Assembly (NCBI GenBank): GCA_046542255.1
Contig: JBKHBT010000002.1
Location: 1 to 64,000, forward strand
DNA: 64,000 bases
DNA from: JBKHBT01 sp046542255
Lineage (GTDB): Bacteria > UBP14 > UBA6098 > JBKHBT01
Direction of reading: 5' to 3'
The notes under the pieces were generated by a model that ran no database searches, was not told the origin of the DNA, and saw only the letters and a list, made by a program, of their open reading frames with translations. Below, one piece after another: positions 25,305-35,018 of the stretch. The first letter of the stretch is position 1. Every line of letters starts with the position of its first letter. A program made the position numbers and the translations under genes.

Positions 25305-27200
25305 ATGCCTAAAAAGAATAATCTGACAAAAGTTTATCTTAGAATACTTAGCTATATCAAACCATATATCTTTCTGTTCCTTTTGGCGACATTCTTCTCT
25401 CTCTCCCATAATGTATTTTTCTTCTCGCAGGTTTGGGTAATAAAACCCTTTTTGAGTACGCTTTTCTATGGAGAAGAAGTTACCGAAAAAAAGGCCGATG
25501 AAAGCAAAGATGAATTCCAACTGGAGAATCTTCCAGAAGCAGCCGGGAATCTCGGTACGAAAATTGATAACTTAATCAATAAAATCAAAATCAAATTAAA
25601 TAGCCTATTATACAATGAAGACTCTATAAAAAGCCTCTTGAATTTCTGCATCTTTCTTATCGTTGTTACGATATTGAAAAACCTACTCGCCTATTTTCAG
25701 GCAATTTCATCGAATTATTATTTGCAGGCTATTTTCAATGATATAAGAAAGGAGCTTTTTGCTCATCTTCAGAATATGCATCTGAATTATTACAATCGTA
25801 GCAAGCTGGGGCATCTAGTTTCTCGAATAACAAACGATATCCAGCAAATGAAAGATGCCATTGCAGCCAGTATAGCAGATATAATTCGCGATGGGGTTCA
25901 GGTTATCGGCCTTTTGGCTTATCTTCTATATATAAATTGGCAAATGACACTATATATTGCAGTAACTGCTCCTCTGATAGGCGCATTTATGGGCATGATA
26001 GGAAAATATCTACGAAAATACAGTACACGCCAGCAAATTTCGATGGCACAAATCAATTCTGTCCTACAAGAGAATTTCAGCTCCATTAGAGTCGTCAAAG
26101 GATTTGGGCGTGAAGACTATGAGATCAAAAGGTTCAATAAAGAAGCGCAAAACTTCTTCAAAACAAATATCAAACTGAACTACTTCAATAAATTGGGCGG
26201 CCCATTAAATGAAATAAACGGCACTATCGTAGCAGCCATTGTGCTCTGGATAGGCGGCAAGCAAGTTCTCCAGACTGGTACTCCATCACCGGAAGCATTC
26301 ATCCAGTTTATTGTGATTCTCCTACTTCTTATGCAGCCATTGAAAAAACTTTCTGGCCATTATGCCAAGGTACAAAGAGGAATCGCTGCCGGAATTCGAG
26401 TTTTTGATATGCTGGATACTAAACCCGAAATAGTGGATAAAAAAGATGCCGAGAAGATCGAAACAATCAAAGAAAAGATCACTCTTGAAAATGTATCTTT
26501 CAAGTATAAAGGCTCAGAAGAATATGCCCTAAAGAATATAAATTTAGAAATCCAACAAGGACAGACTGTTGCCCTTGTAGGGCCTTCTGGAGCTGGTAAA
26601 TCGACGCTTGCCGACCTAATTATTCGTTTCCATGATGTCTCAGAAGGCAAAATCAAAATAGATGGTAAAGATATTCGAGATTTCAAACAAAGATCACTTC
26701 GGCATATGACCGGCATAGTTACACAGGAAACGATACTCTTCCATGATACAATCGCTGCCAATATTGCATATGGCGAAGAAAAACCCGATAGAGATAGAAT
26801 TATTCGCGCCGCCAAAACAGCCAATGCATGGCCCTTCGTTGAAAAATTGCCAGACGGCATCGATAGCGTCATAGGCGACAGAGGAGTTATGATATCCGGT
26901 GGCGAAAGACAGAGATTAGCAATTGCAAGAGCAGTGTACAAAAACCCTGAACTACTTCTTTTCGATGAGGCCACATCATCATTGGATACAGAATCCGAAA
27001 AATTGGTACAGGAGGCAATCGATAATCTGCTGGAGAATAGAACCGCTCTCATTATAGCACATAGGCTCTCCACAATTGCAAATGCTCATAAAATAATCGT
27101 ACTGGATAATGGGCAAATTGTCGAAAAGGGAACCCATGAAGAGCTTCTCCAAAAGAATGGCCTATATCGCGAATTATACGAAAATCAATTCAATGTCTAA
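25305..27200 (+). CDS. ABC exporter, MsbA-like (lipid A / lipid flippase family)
   Basis: A 631-residue half-transporter: six spans in the N-terminal 345 residues, with an inserted charged loop at about 50-95 not found in E. coli MsbA, then an ATPase domain. Walker A is GPSGAGKST, signature ISGGERQR, Walker B LLLFDEATSSLD, H-loop IAHRLST. MsbA is a likely role given lpxA in the window, but multidrug exporters look similar. The start is taken at ATG 25305; the longer frame begins with TTG inside holA. Confidence 0.85.
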   Translation: MPKKNNLTKVYLRILSYIKPYIFLFLLATFFSLSHNVFFFSQVWVIKPFLSTLFYGEEVTEKKADESKDEFQLENLPEAAGNLGTKIDNLINKIKIKLNSLLYNEDSIKSLLNFCIFLIVVTILKNLLAYFQAISSNYYLQAIFNDIRKELFAHLQNMHLNYYNRSKLGHLVSRITNDIQQMKDAIAASIADIIRDGVQVIGLLAYLLYINWQMTLYIAVTAPLIGAFMGMIGKYLRKYSTRQQISMAQINSVLQENFSSIRVVKGFGREDYEIKRFNKEAQNFFKTNIKLNYFNKLGGPLNEINGTIVAAIVLWIGGKQVLQTGTPSPEAFIQFIVILLLLMQPLKKLSGHYAKVQRGIAAGIRVFDMLDTKPEIVDKKDAEKIETIKEKITLENVSFKYKGSEEYALKNINLEIQQGQTVALVGPSGAGKSTLADLIIRFHDVSEGKIKIDGKDIRDFKQRSLRHMTGIVTQETILFHDTIAANIAYGEEKPDRDRIIRAAKTANAWPFVEKLPDGIDSVIGDRGVMISGGERQRLAIARAVYKNPELLLFDEATSSLDTESEKLVQEAIDNLLENRTALIIAHRLSTIANAHKIIVLDNGQIVEKGTHEELLQKNGLYRELYENQFNV

Positions 27201-27288
27201 AGTGTAATAAATTGCCTTGTCTTTTTAAACATTGGACAACATATTTATACATTATGTTTAATAGCTAATTGATATTTAAGGAGATATA

Positions 27289-28983
27289 ATGGAAAACAAA
27301 ACAAAGGATTTCATAAGGAAAATAATTGATGAGCACAATAAAACTGGACGATTCGATCAAAAAGTCCATACAAGGTTTCCGCCTGAGCCTAATGGCTATA
27401 TTCATATCGGACATGCCAAATCTATTCTATTAAATTACGGAATAGCAGAAGAATATGGCGGAAAATTCAATCTCCGTTTCGATGACACCAATCCCAGCAA
27501 AGAAGAGACTGAATATGTCGATGCCATAAAAGAAGATGTCCGCTGGCTGGGCGCAGATTGGGAAGATAGACTCTTTTTTGCATCGAATTATTTCGATCAA
27601 CTTTATGAATATGCTATTGAGCTGATCAAAAAAGGCAAAGCCTATGTCGATGAACTGTCTCCCAAGGAAATACGCGAATATCGCGGCACACTGAAAAAGC
27701 CAGGCAAAAACAGCCCTTATCGAGATAGAAGCATCGAAGAGAATCTCGAATTATTCGAAAAAATGAAAAATGGCGATTTCGAAGAAGGAAGCAAAACCCT
27801 TCGCGCAAAAATCGATATGTCCTCGCCGAATATAAATATGAGAGACCCGGTGATGTATCGAATTAGTAAGTCAGAACATCATCGAACCGGCGATAAATGG
27901 TGCATCTACCCCATGTACGATTTTACCCATTGCCTATCCGATTCGATCGAGAAAATAACTCATTCTATATGCACATTGGAATTCGAAGACAATCGCCCCC
28001 TTTATGACTGGTATCTCGACCAGCTCGAGCTATATCATCCACAGCAGATTGAATTTGCTCGCTTGAATCTCAATTTTACGGTTATGAGCAAAAGAAAGCT
28101 GCTTAAGTTGGTCAAAGAGAACTATGTAAATGGTTGGGATGACCCAAGAATGCCTACAATTCGCGGATTTAGAAGAAGAGGCTATACTACAAGCATAATT
28201 CAAGAATTCATGAAAAAAATTGGTGTCGCCAAATCCGACAGCACAGTAGATATTGCACTTTTGGAGCATGTAGCGCGCGATGAATTCAATAAAACTCTCG
28301 AAAGAAGAATGGTTGTTCTTGATCCGGTCAAGGTTACCATCACAAACTATCCCAAAGACAAAATCGAATGGTTCGATGCAGAAAATAATCCCGAAGATGA
28401 AACTGCCGGCACAAGGAAAATTCCATTTTCGAGAAATATCTTTATCGAGCGCAAGGATTTCCAGGAAAATCCACATAAGAAATTCTTCCGACTCGGCCCT
28501 GGTCGCGAGGTAAGGATAAAACATGCATATTATATCACCTGTCAGGATTATAAAAAGGACAAAGACGGCAATATAATAGAAATCCTATGCACCTATGACC
28601 CAGAATCTCGAGGTGGTTATACGCCGGACAGAAGACGAGTCAAAGGGACATTGCAATATGTTACAGAGAAACATGCAATAGAGGCTGAAGTCAGAATATA
28701 TGACAGGCTATTCTCCGTGGAAGATCCTGCCCATCCCGAAGAAGGCAAGGAATTTACAGACTATATCAATCCAGATTCTTTGAGGGTCATCGAGAATGCC
28801 CTGATAGAACCAGCGATGAAAGATGTCAAGCACGGCGATAGCTTCCAGTTTATGCGAGATGGCTACTATATCGTCGATCAGGACTCTACCGAAGAAAAGA
28901 AAGTTTTCAATAGAATTGTTTCACTTCGCGATAGCTGGAAAAAGATTGTCAAACAGATGCGCAATCAAAAGAAGCAGAAATAA
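27289..28983 (+). CDS. glnS: Glutamine--tRNA ligase
   Basis: Class I synthetase that charges tRNA-Gln directly, 564 residues. HIGH motif is HIGHAKS in the segment FPPEPNGYIHIGHAKS, and the KMSKS loop is VMSKRKL. The C-terminal beta-barrel anticodon-binding domains are present (for example GTLQYV, HAIEAEVRIYDRLF). AAGGAG precedes the ATG. Presence of GlnRS means the organism need not rely on transamidation for Gln-tRNA. Confidence 0.97.
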   Translation: MENKTKDFIRKIIDEHNKTGRFDQKVHTRFPPEPNGYIHIGHAKSILLNYGIAEEYGGKFNLRFDDTNPSKEETEYVDAIKEDVRWLGADWEDRLFFASNYFDQLYEYAIELIKKGKAYVDELSPKEIREYRGTLKKPGKNSPYRDRSIEENLELFEKMKNGDFEEGSKTLRAKIDMSSPNINMRDPVMYRISKSEHHRTGDKWCIYPMYDFTHCLSDSIEKITHSICTLEFEDNRPLYDWYLDQLELYHPQQIEFARLNLNFTVMSKRKLLKLVKENYVNGWDDPRMPTIRGFRRRGYTTSIIQEFMKKIGVAKSDSTVDIALLEHVARDEFNKTLERRMVVLDPVKVTITNYPKDKIEWFDAENNPEDETAGTRKIPFSRNIFIERKDFQENPHKKFFRLGPGREVRIKHAYYITCQDYKKDKDGNIIEILCTYDPESRGGYTPDRRRVKGTLQYVTEKHAIEAEVRIYDRLFSVEDPAHPEEGKEFTDYINPDSLRVIENALIEPAMKDVKHGDSFQFMRDGYYIVDQDSTEEKKVFNRIVSLRDSWKKIVKQMRNQKKQK

Positions 28984-28998
28984 AGCAAAAACAAATAA

Positions 28999-29763
28999 TC
29001 AGAATTTTGGCGTGTACATAAACTGAATAAATGGAACTGACTTTGCCTTTTCATCGAAGATGGCTATTCCTCCATCGCATGAAAACTGTTTGGTGTAATA
29101 TCTCATTGCGATAGCCCCAAATCCGTAACGGTATAGCCCTCTCGGGATATATGTATAATCTGCCATGAATTTGACATTCTTTATAATCGATAATGCACCG
29201 CCAGCAGAGATGAAATAATATTGCTGCAGACCTTTGGAGAATTTCATCGATCCAGAGATATTGAAATTGTGATATTCATTGCCGAAGGTAACTACCAGGC
29301 CATGCAAATAGTGCAAATTAGAATTCTCATAACCCCAGAATTTTTGAATCTCATCCAGATTATTGGGTGGTTCGTAGCCAGAATAATTCCCAAAGCCAGC
29401 GGAGCCAAGTGCTGAGCCAAAAGTTGCAATGTGAATATTGTCGTTTGCCATATCCAAAAATCTATATTTGAAATTTAAATAAGCTAAACCGCTATAAGCC
29501 GGAATCAGTAAAAATCCTCCAGAAACCTGTACCCTATTTGCGATTCCTAAAACCATTTCAGAATTCATTATTTCGCGATTATTAAAAACCAATGTCCTGC
29601 TGCCTGGCGTGAAGGCACTTGGCATAAATAATAATCTCGAATTGGCAGGATAATCAAGGTAGCTTTCAATCTTGTCTCTTTCCTGATATAGCTCCCAAAG
29701 AGTTTCAGAAAATGAAATCGATATGATAAATAGGCCAAAGATTAGATATAAAATCCGCCTCAT
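28999..29763 (-). CDS. Exported beta-rich protein, unknown function
   Basis: A 254-residue protein with a signal peptide (about 1-19, ending ISFSE). The mature part is rich in alternating aromatic strands (YLNFKYRFLDMA, VKFMADYTYIPRGLYRYGFG) and ends in an aromatic-containing IQFMYTPKF, suggesting an outer-membrane barrel, but I do not recognise a family. It starts three bases after the stop of the gene upstream and may be cotranscribed with it. Confidence 0.72.
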   Translation of the reverse strand: MRRILYLIFGLFIISISFSETLWELYQERDKIESYLDYPANSRLLFMPSAFTPGSRTLVFNNREIMNSEMVLGIANRVQVSGGFLLIPAYSGLAYLNFKYRFLDMANDNIHIATFGSALGSAGFGNYSGYEPPNNLDEIQKFWGYENSNLHYLHGLVVTFGNEYHNFNISGSMKFSKGLQQYYFISAGGALSIIKNVKFMADYTYIPRGLYRYGFGAIAMRYYTKQFSCDGGIAIFDEKAKSVPFIQFMYTPKF

Positions 29764-29766
29764 CGG

Positions 29767-30114
29767 TTATCTCTTAGAAGAGAATTTGTCTTTATCATAA
29801 TAAAACATGAAATTCATCGATGTGAGCGAACCATAACATTTGGTGATATAGCTCTGAAATTTGAGCTTCTCGCCTTCGGAAAGAGATTTATTTGAATTTA
29901 TTTGTTGTTCCAGTACTCGCAAATTATTTCTGACCAACACAACCTTGTGCATGAATTTTTCCATTGGTATTTCATGGGATTTTAGTGAGGGTTCATTCGG
30001 CTCGAAAACAATTTTGCCATCTTCCCATTTTTCAGCAAGCTCAGCAGAATGATTCTCGTCCATAACTTCGACTATCGCTCTTGCAAGATTCTTGATTTGG
30101 CTATCTTCTAACAT
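29767..30114 (-). CDS. Small helical protein, unknown function
   Basis: A 115-residue soluble, charged, mainly helical protein with no signal peptide. Recognisable phrases such as FMHKVVLVRNNLRVLEQQIN suggest a coiled coil in the middle. No family is recognised. A strong AAAGGAGAT precedes the ATG. It is the first gene of a two-gene unit with the exported beta-rich protein. Confidence 0.7.
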   Translation of the reverse strand: MLEDSQIKNLARAIVEVMDENHSAELAEKWEDGKIVFEPNEPSLKSHEIPMEKFMHKVVLVRNNLRVLEQQINSNKSLSEGEKLKFQSYITKCYGSLTSMNFMFYYDKDKFSSKR

Positions 30115-30255
30115 TTTATCTCCTTTTGATGTTCATTTGTTAATTTTTAATTATAGAAGATATTGCACTTTTGTCAAGTAGCTAAATTAGCTAAGCTTTA
30201 AGATTATCGATAAGCAATATTGATAATTGACGAAATGACTAAGATTACGTATATT

Positions 30256-30380
30256 GTCAGATAATGCGTTGTTCCGCATTGTCATACTTCTCGGCTAAAA
30301 CATCAGTAAAGCCGTTGCATTATGTATATTGTGTGTTATATATGATTTGTATATGACTTTAGAAGAGAAATTGAAGAAAG
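30256..30380. repeat. Two-stem-loop intergenic repeat, copy B
   Basis: Stem-loop 1: GATAATGCG (30260-30268), loop TTGTTC, CGCATTGTC (30275-30283); the one stem change relative to copy A gives a T-G wobble and keeps the hairpin. Stem-loop 2: GGCT (30293-30296) and AGCC (30310-30313), with the inner sequence identical to copy A. It lies 82 bases upstream of aspS in a 281-base intergenic region that has no other visible gene. Confidence 0.7.
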
Positions 30381-30395
30381 TTATTAAGGAGTGAA

Positions 30396-32159
30396 ATGTT
30401 AAGAAGCCATACATGCGGTGAGTTAAGAAAAGAACATGCCGGCGAGAAAGTCCGCTTATCGGGATGGGTACACCATGTCCGTGAACATGGCGGTGTCAGA
30501 TTTATCGACCTTCGCGACCGCTACGGAAGAACTCAACTTGTATTTAGACCAGACGTTCAAGATAGTTTTGAAATATCCAAGAAACTAAAATCCGAAGATG
30601 TAATTTCAATCATTGGAATGTGCGTTCTGCGTCCCGATGATATGATGAATCCCAGCTATCCTACAGGTAATATCGAAGTAATCATCGAAAAAGTACAAAT
30701 CCAATCCAGCGCAAAACCGCCGGTTTTCCCTATAGAAGACGAAATCAATGTGAGAGAAGAAACCAGGCTAAGATACAGATATCTCGACCTTAGGCGTAAT
30801 CCTATGCAAAAGGCGATTAGAATACGGCATAGAGCACTTCAGGCAACAAGAAAATTCCTGACCGACCTTGATTTCATGGAAATCGAAACTCCAATTCTCA
30901 TGAAATCTACCCCCGAAGGCGCAAGGGACTATCTCGTGCCATCGAGAGTTCATGCCGGAAAATTCTATGCACTACCCCAGTCGCCACAGACATATAAGCA
31001 GCTTCTCATGGTCTCTGGATTCGATAGGTATTTCCAGATAGCAAGATGCTTCCGCGATGAAGACCTTAGAGCTGATAGGCAACCGGAATTTACACAAATC
31101 GATTTGGAAATGTCATTTGTCGAGGCTGAAGATATTATGGAAATCTCCGAGAAACTGACTTCAAAAGTCGCAAACTATTGTATCGGAAAACCCCTCGAGT
31201 TACCATTGCCCAGAATGACATATAAAAAAGCAATGGAGAAATACGGCACAGATAAACCCGATATCCGATTCGGCATGGAGCTTGTTGATGTTACGGATAT
31301 TCTTGAGAATTCCGGTTTCGGAGTTTTCGATAGAATAATCGGAGGCGGCGGAAAAGTTATCGCTTTGACAACCGAAGGCGGCCCGGGTTTTTCCAGAAAA
31401 GACCTGAAAGAAATTGAAGGCAAAGCCAAAGAATTCGGTGCTCCAGGTTTAGCGTCGATGAAAAGCGATGGCTGCAAATTAACAGGGTCTATTGCCAAGT
31501 TCTTTTCGGAAGATGTCAAAGAGAAATTGATATATAGATGCAAACCGCAGGAGGGTGATTCCATATTTTTCGCTGCCGGTAAAAAGAAAGAAGCCTACAC
31601 TCTGGCCGGCAATATGAGGACATATTTCGGCAAAAGGCTGAATTTGTATGACCCAAATGATCTGAAAGCAGTCTGGGTTACCAACTTTCCGCTTTTCGAA
31701 GAAGACGATGATGGCAATCCAACGCCGAAGCATCATCCTTTCACACAGCCTCTTCTCGAAGATGTGGATCAATTAGAAATAATGCCATTGAAGGTTCGCT
31801 CCAATGCCTATGATCTTTGTCTTAACGGCTTTGAAATCGCCGGTGGCTCGATTCGTATCCATGATAATGGCCTTCAAAAAAGGCTTTTTAAGGCAATCGG
31901 TATAGAGGATGAGTCAGTAAAAGAACGTTTCGGCTTTCTGCTGGATGCATTCGATTTTGGCGTTCCGCCTCATGGTGGAATCGCTTTCGGCTTCGACAGG
32001 CTCGTCATGATTCTTGCAGGGCTGGATTCAATTCGCGATACAATAGCATTTCCAAAAACTACTGCAGCCTACTCGCTTATGGAAAATGCCCCATCCGAAG
32101 TAGATAAAAAACAATTGAAAGAATTGCACATAAAGATTGATAAAAAGAGAAAAGAGTAA
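30396..32159 (+). CDS. aspS: Aspartate--tRNA ligase
   Basis: Class II synthetase, 587 residues, bacterial type: OB-fold anticodon domain (GWVHHVREHGGVRFIDLRD), catalytic core with LPQSPQTYKQLLM, motif 2 FRDEDLRADRQPEFTQ, an inserted GAD domain (about 290-410) and motif 3 GIAFGFDRLVMIL. TAAGGAG precedes the ATG. Whether it is Asp-specific or also charges tRNA-Asn cannot be told here. The two-hairpin repeat directly upstream could be part of its leader. Confidence 0.96.
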   Translation: MLRSHTCGELRKEHAGEKVRLSGWVHHVREHGGVRFIDLRDRYGRTQLVFRPDVQDSFEISKKLKSEDVISIIGMCVLRPDDMMNPSYPTGNIEVIIEKVQIQSSAKPPVFPIEDEINVREETRLRYRYLDLRRNPMQKAIRIRHRALQATRKFLTDLDFMEIETPILMKSTPEGARDYLVPSRVHAGKFYALPQSPQTYKQLLMVSGFDRYFQIARCFRDEDLRADRQPEFTQIDLEMSFVEAEDIMEISEKLTSKVANYCIGKPLELPLPRMTYKKAMEKYGTDKPDIRFGMELVDVTDILENSGFGVFDRIIGGGGKVIALTTEGGPGFSRKDLKEIEGKAKEFGAPGLASMKSDGCKLTGSIAKFFSEDVKEKLIYRCKPQEGDSIFFAAGKKKEAYTLAGNMRTYFGKRLNLYDPNDLKAVWVTNFPLFEEDDDGNPTPKHHPFTQPLLEDVDQLEIMPLKVRSNAYDLCLNGFEIAGGSIRIHDNGLQKRLFKAIGIEDESVKERFGFLLDAFDFGVPPHGGIAFGFDRLVMILAGLDSIRDTIAFPKTTAAYSLMENAPSEVDKKQLKELHIKIDKKRKE

Positions 32160-32207
32160 ATACCGCTTCAGATATAGAAGCATCAACAATATAGAAAAAA
32201 GGATTAA

Positions 32208-33200
32208 ATGCCAAATAAGTTCGAAAATAACCAATATACAGAACTTGTAATTCCCGAAGGAATCGATCCAAGAGAGCTTTTCGGGGCAAGATCGATTCAT
32301 ATCAACAATATCGAAAATACTTTCGGTGTCCGCGTTGTATCACGAGGCGATACAATCCAAATCTATGGGCCAAAAGAAGCACAGAAATCGGCAAAAGAGC
32401 TTTTCAAGATGATGATCGAGCAATTAAACCGCGGAGGAATGCTTTCGCAGCAATCACTTCGATATGCTATGGACATTGTCCAGAAAAACGGCTATCAACC
32501 GCCCGATACACTCGATGAGCGGATAATTATCACAAAACACAATCATACAATCCGGCCAAGAAGCGATGGACAGAGGCGATATTCCAGGGCAATGTTCGAA
32601 AATGACCTTATCTTTGTCATCGGCCCAGCTGGAACAGGTAAGACATATCTCGCTGTGGCTTTTGCAGTGCGCCTTTTGGAAGAGAACCAGGTAGATAGGC
32701 TCGTTCTGGTACGTCCGGCAGTAGAAGCTGAAGAGTCGCTTGGTTTTTTGCCCGGTGATATGAAAGCCAAAGTCGATCCATATCTTAGGCCGCTGTACGA
32801 TGCCTTATACGATATGCTACCACAAAACAAAATGGAAAGATATGTCCAGGCGGGCAAGATCGAGGTTGCACCTCTTGCATTTATGCGAGGCAGAACATTG
32901 AATAATTCCTTTATAATTCTCGATGAAGGCCAAAATACAACCGTTGGCCAGATGAAAATGTTCCTCACAAGAATGGGCATGCACTCCAAAGTCATTGTAA
33001 CCGGCGATATCACACAAATCGATTTGAAACCCAAATCTCGCTCAGGTTTGCTTCAAGTGACCAAAGTTCTCAGAAATATTCCAAATATTGCCTTTGTTAA
33101 CCTTGACAGAAATGATGTTGTGAGGCATAATTTAGTACAGGAAATAATTCAGGCTTACGAAAAATTTAACCAGAATCAAAATGGCAAGACGGAAAAATAA
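32208..33200 (+). CDS. PhoH-family ATPase
   Basis: A 330-residue PhoH-like protein. A KH-like N-terminal domain (about 12-75) precedes the ATPase domain with Walker A GPAGTGKT (139-146) and Walker B FIILDEGQN, then QMKMFLTRMG and VTGDITQID. PhoH proteins are implicated in RNA metabolism; in many bacteria they neighbour ybeY, but here lepB follows with a 20-base overlap. AAAAGGA precedes the ATG. Confidence 0.92.
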   Translation: MPNKFENNQYTELVIPEGIDPRELFGARSIHINNIENTFGVRVVSRGDTIQIYGPKEAQKSAKELFKMMIEQLNRGGMLSQQSLRYAMDIVQKNGYQPPDTLDERIIITKHNHTIRPRSDGQRRYSRAMFENDLIFVIGPAGTGKTYLAVAFAVRLLEENQVDRLVLVRPAVEAEESLGFLPGDMKAKVDPYLRPLYDALYDMLPQNKMERYVQAGKIEVAPLAFMRGRTLNNSFIILDEGQNTTVGQMKMFLTRMGMHSKVIVTGDITQIDLKPKSRSGLLQVTKVLRNIPNIAFVNLDRNDVVRHNLVQEIIQAYEKFNQNQNGKTEK

Positions 33201-33843
33201 AAAACCGAAGAATAAAATAGTAAAAGGCTTAGAACTTGCTGTTATTAGCCTATTTATCGCTCTGCTTGTGAGAGCTTTTGTCGTATGTGGATATGTAATT
33301 CCAAGCGATTCTATGGAGAACACTCTTTTTGGTGGCGATGTTGTTTTGGCACAAAAGATTTCATATTCCATGCGAAGGCCCAAGCCAGGAGAAATAGTTG
33401 TCTTCCGTTATCCGCTCAATCCTAAAAAGTATTTTATCAAGCGATGCATCGCAACAGCAGGCCAAACTGTCGAGATTGTCGATAAGACTTTGTACGTAGA
33501 TGGGCATATCTATGAGGATCCACCCAAAGTAACTTACAAAGATCCCGAAGTCCTTGAAATGATTTTCTCTAATCGCGATAATTTCGGCCCATATACTGTT
33601 CCAGAGAAATCTATATTTGTTATGGGCGATAATCGAGATCAATCCGAGGACAGCCGTTCATGGGGCGAGGTTCCTTTGAAATTTATACAGGCAAAACCGA
33701 TGTTTGTCTATTTTTCATGGGCAGAAGCACCTAATGCTCCCGAGTACAATAATATACTAAATTTGCTCGATGTTATATGGTATAATATTGTACATCTTTT
33801 CGATAGACTTAGGCTTGGAAGAATCGGCGTATTTCCATCTTGA
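33181..33843 (+). CDS. lepB: Signal peptidase I
   Basis: A 220-residue inner-membrane protease that removes signal peptides. One N-terminal span (about 17-37) then the Ser-Lys dyad: S44 in PSDSMENTL and K87 in FIKRCIATAGQ. Box E is GDNRDQSEDSRSWG. The short N-terminus with a single span is the Gram-positive-like form. It overlaps the 3' end of phoH by 20 bases and is followed without a gap by hemW. Confidence 0.95.
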   Translation: MARRKNKKPKNKIVKGLELAVISLFIALLVRAFVVCGYVIPSDSMENTLFGGDVVLAQKISYSMRRPKPGEIVVFRYPLNPKKYFIKRCIATAGQTVEIVDKTLYVDGHIYEDPPKVTYKDPEVLEMIFSNRDNFGPYTVPEKSIFVMGDNRDQSEDSRSWGEVPLKFIQAKPMFVYFSWAEAPNAPEYNNILNLLDVIWYNIVHLFDRLRLGRIGVFPS

Positions 33844-34958
33844 ATGCAATCTATCTTCACATTCCCTTTTGTGTTAAAAGATGCGATTATTGTAGCTTCT
33901 ATTCTATCGAATATAATCATCGAGACATCGTAAATTATTGCAAAGCATTAAAAAAAGAAATCCAGATTCAGGCTAAGCTTTTTCAAAATAAAATCATAGA
34001 TACCATCTATTTCGGTGGTGGTACCCCATCGGTTATGGAAACATCACAAGTGGATTCTATTTTCGAAAGTCTTAACAGATATTTCAATATTAGTGCTGCC
34101 TGCGAAATAACTTTCGAGCTAAATCCAAAGACAGTCGATAAAGAATATTTGCAGATGCTTCGGAAAGTCGGAATCAATAGATTATCGATTGGTATTCAAA
34201 GCCTTAACAATAAGGAACTCGAGCTTCTTGGAAGAATCCATGATTCGCAAAAAGCAATCAAGGCTCTCGAGGATGCCCGAGAAGCTAATTTTGATAATAT
34301 CTCCGTTGATATCATTACTGCCATTCCAGGTCAAAGCAAAAAAGACATCAGAAAATCTCTGGAGATAATCACCGATTATTCTCCAGAACATATCTCAATA
34401 TATGATCTTAGCATAGATAAGGGCACGAAAATTAGCGAATTAGTAAATTCCAAAACCTTGAAGGCAAATGATAATGACAAAGAATTGTATTATTTTGCAA
34501 TAGATTTTTTGGCAAAAGCTGGATTCGAACACTATGAGATATCGTCTTTCGCAAAAAAAGGTTTTCAAAGCAAACATAATAATAAATATTGGGAAAGAAA
34601 CTCATATATTGGATTGGGAGCTTCGGCACATTCCATGATAGCGGATGTTCGTTTCAATAATCCTGCCGATATGCAAAAATATTTGTATAAACTTGATAAA
34701 AACGAATTACCATCAGAAAATATTGAATTCTTGACTTATAAAGATATAATATCCGAATTTATAATGCTGGGACTGCGCAAAACAGATGGAATAGACATAG
34801 GCAGTATCCCAAAAACAACGAAATATGGAAAACAATTATTAGGAAATATTCAAGAACTAATCAGGATGGGTTATTTAACCCAAAACAATAAAAAGGTAGC
34901 AATATCTCATAGCCACCTTTTTATTTCGAATGAAATAATCATTCACATTATACCCTAA
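33840..34958 (+). CDS. hemW: HemW-like radical SAM protein (coproporphyrinogen oxidase-like)
   Basis: A 372-residue radical SAM protein: YLHIPFCVKRCDYCSFYS carries the CxxxCxxC cluster motif near the N-terminus, then YFGGGTPSV and IGIQSLNNKELELLGRIH. HemW is a heme chaperone/trafficking protein and not a true HemN. It begins with TTG overlapping the lepB stop, suggesting translational coupling. Its C-terminal coding region also contains a hairpin that could terminate the operon. Confidence 0.9.
   Translation: MNAIYLHIPFCVKRCDYCSFYSIEYNHRDIVNYCKALKKEIQIQAKLFQNKIIDTIYFGGGTPSVMETSQVDSIFESLNRYFNISAACEITFELNPKTVDKEYLQMLRKVGINRLSIGIQSLNNKELELLGRIHDSQKAIKALEDAREANFDNISVDIITAIPGQSKKDIRKSLEIITDYSPEHISIYDLSIDKGTKISELVNSKTLKANDNDKELYYFAIDFLAKAGFEHYEISSFAKKGFQSKHNNKYWERNSYIGLGASAHSMIADVRFNNPADMQKYLYKLDKNELPSENIEFLTYKDIISEFIMLGLRKTDGIDIGSIPKTTKYGKQLLGNIQELIRMGYLTQNNKKVAISHSHLFISNEIIIHIIP
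34890..34928 (+). terminator. Terminator in the 3' coding end of hemW
   Basis: AAAAAGGTAGC (34890-34900) pairs with GCCACCTTTTT (34912-34922) with one mismatch and an 11-base loop, followed by TTATTTC-type sequence. It is within the last codons of hemW, the last gene of the aspS-phoH-lepB-hemW run. Confidence 0.55.
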
Positions 34959-35018
34959 CCCACAAACTATTTGTAATTTACCCAGTTAACCTCCAAACAA
35001 ATGTATAATTTCGCTTTT

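Noticed and set aside
26360..27073. Minus-strand 237-residue open frame opposite the ABC exporter
   Set aside because: The plus strand encodes all ABC signatures here; the antisense frame is Ser-rich with no motif.
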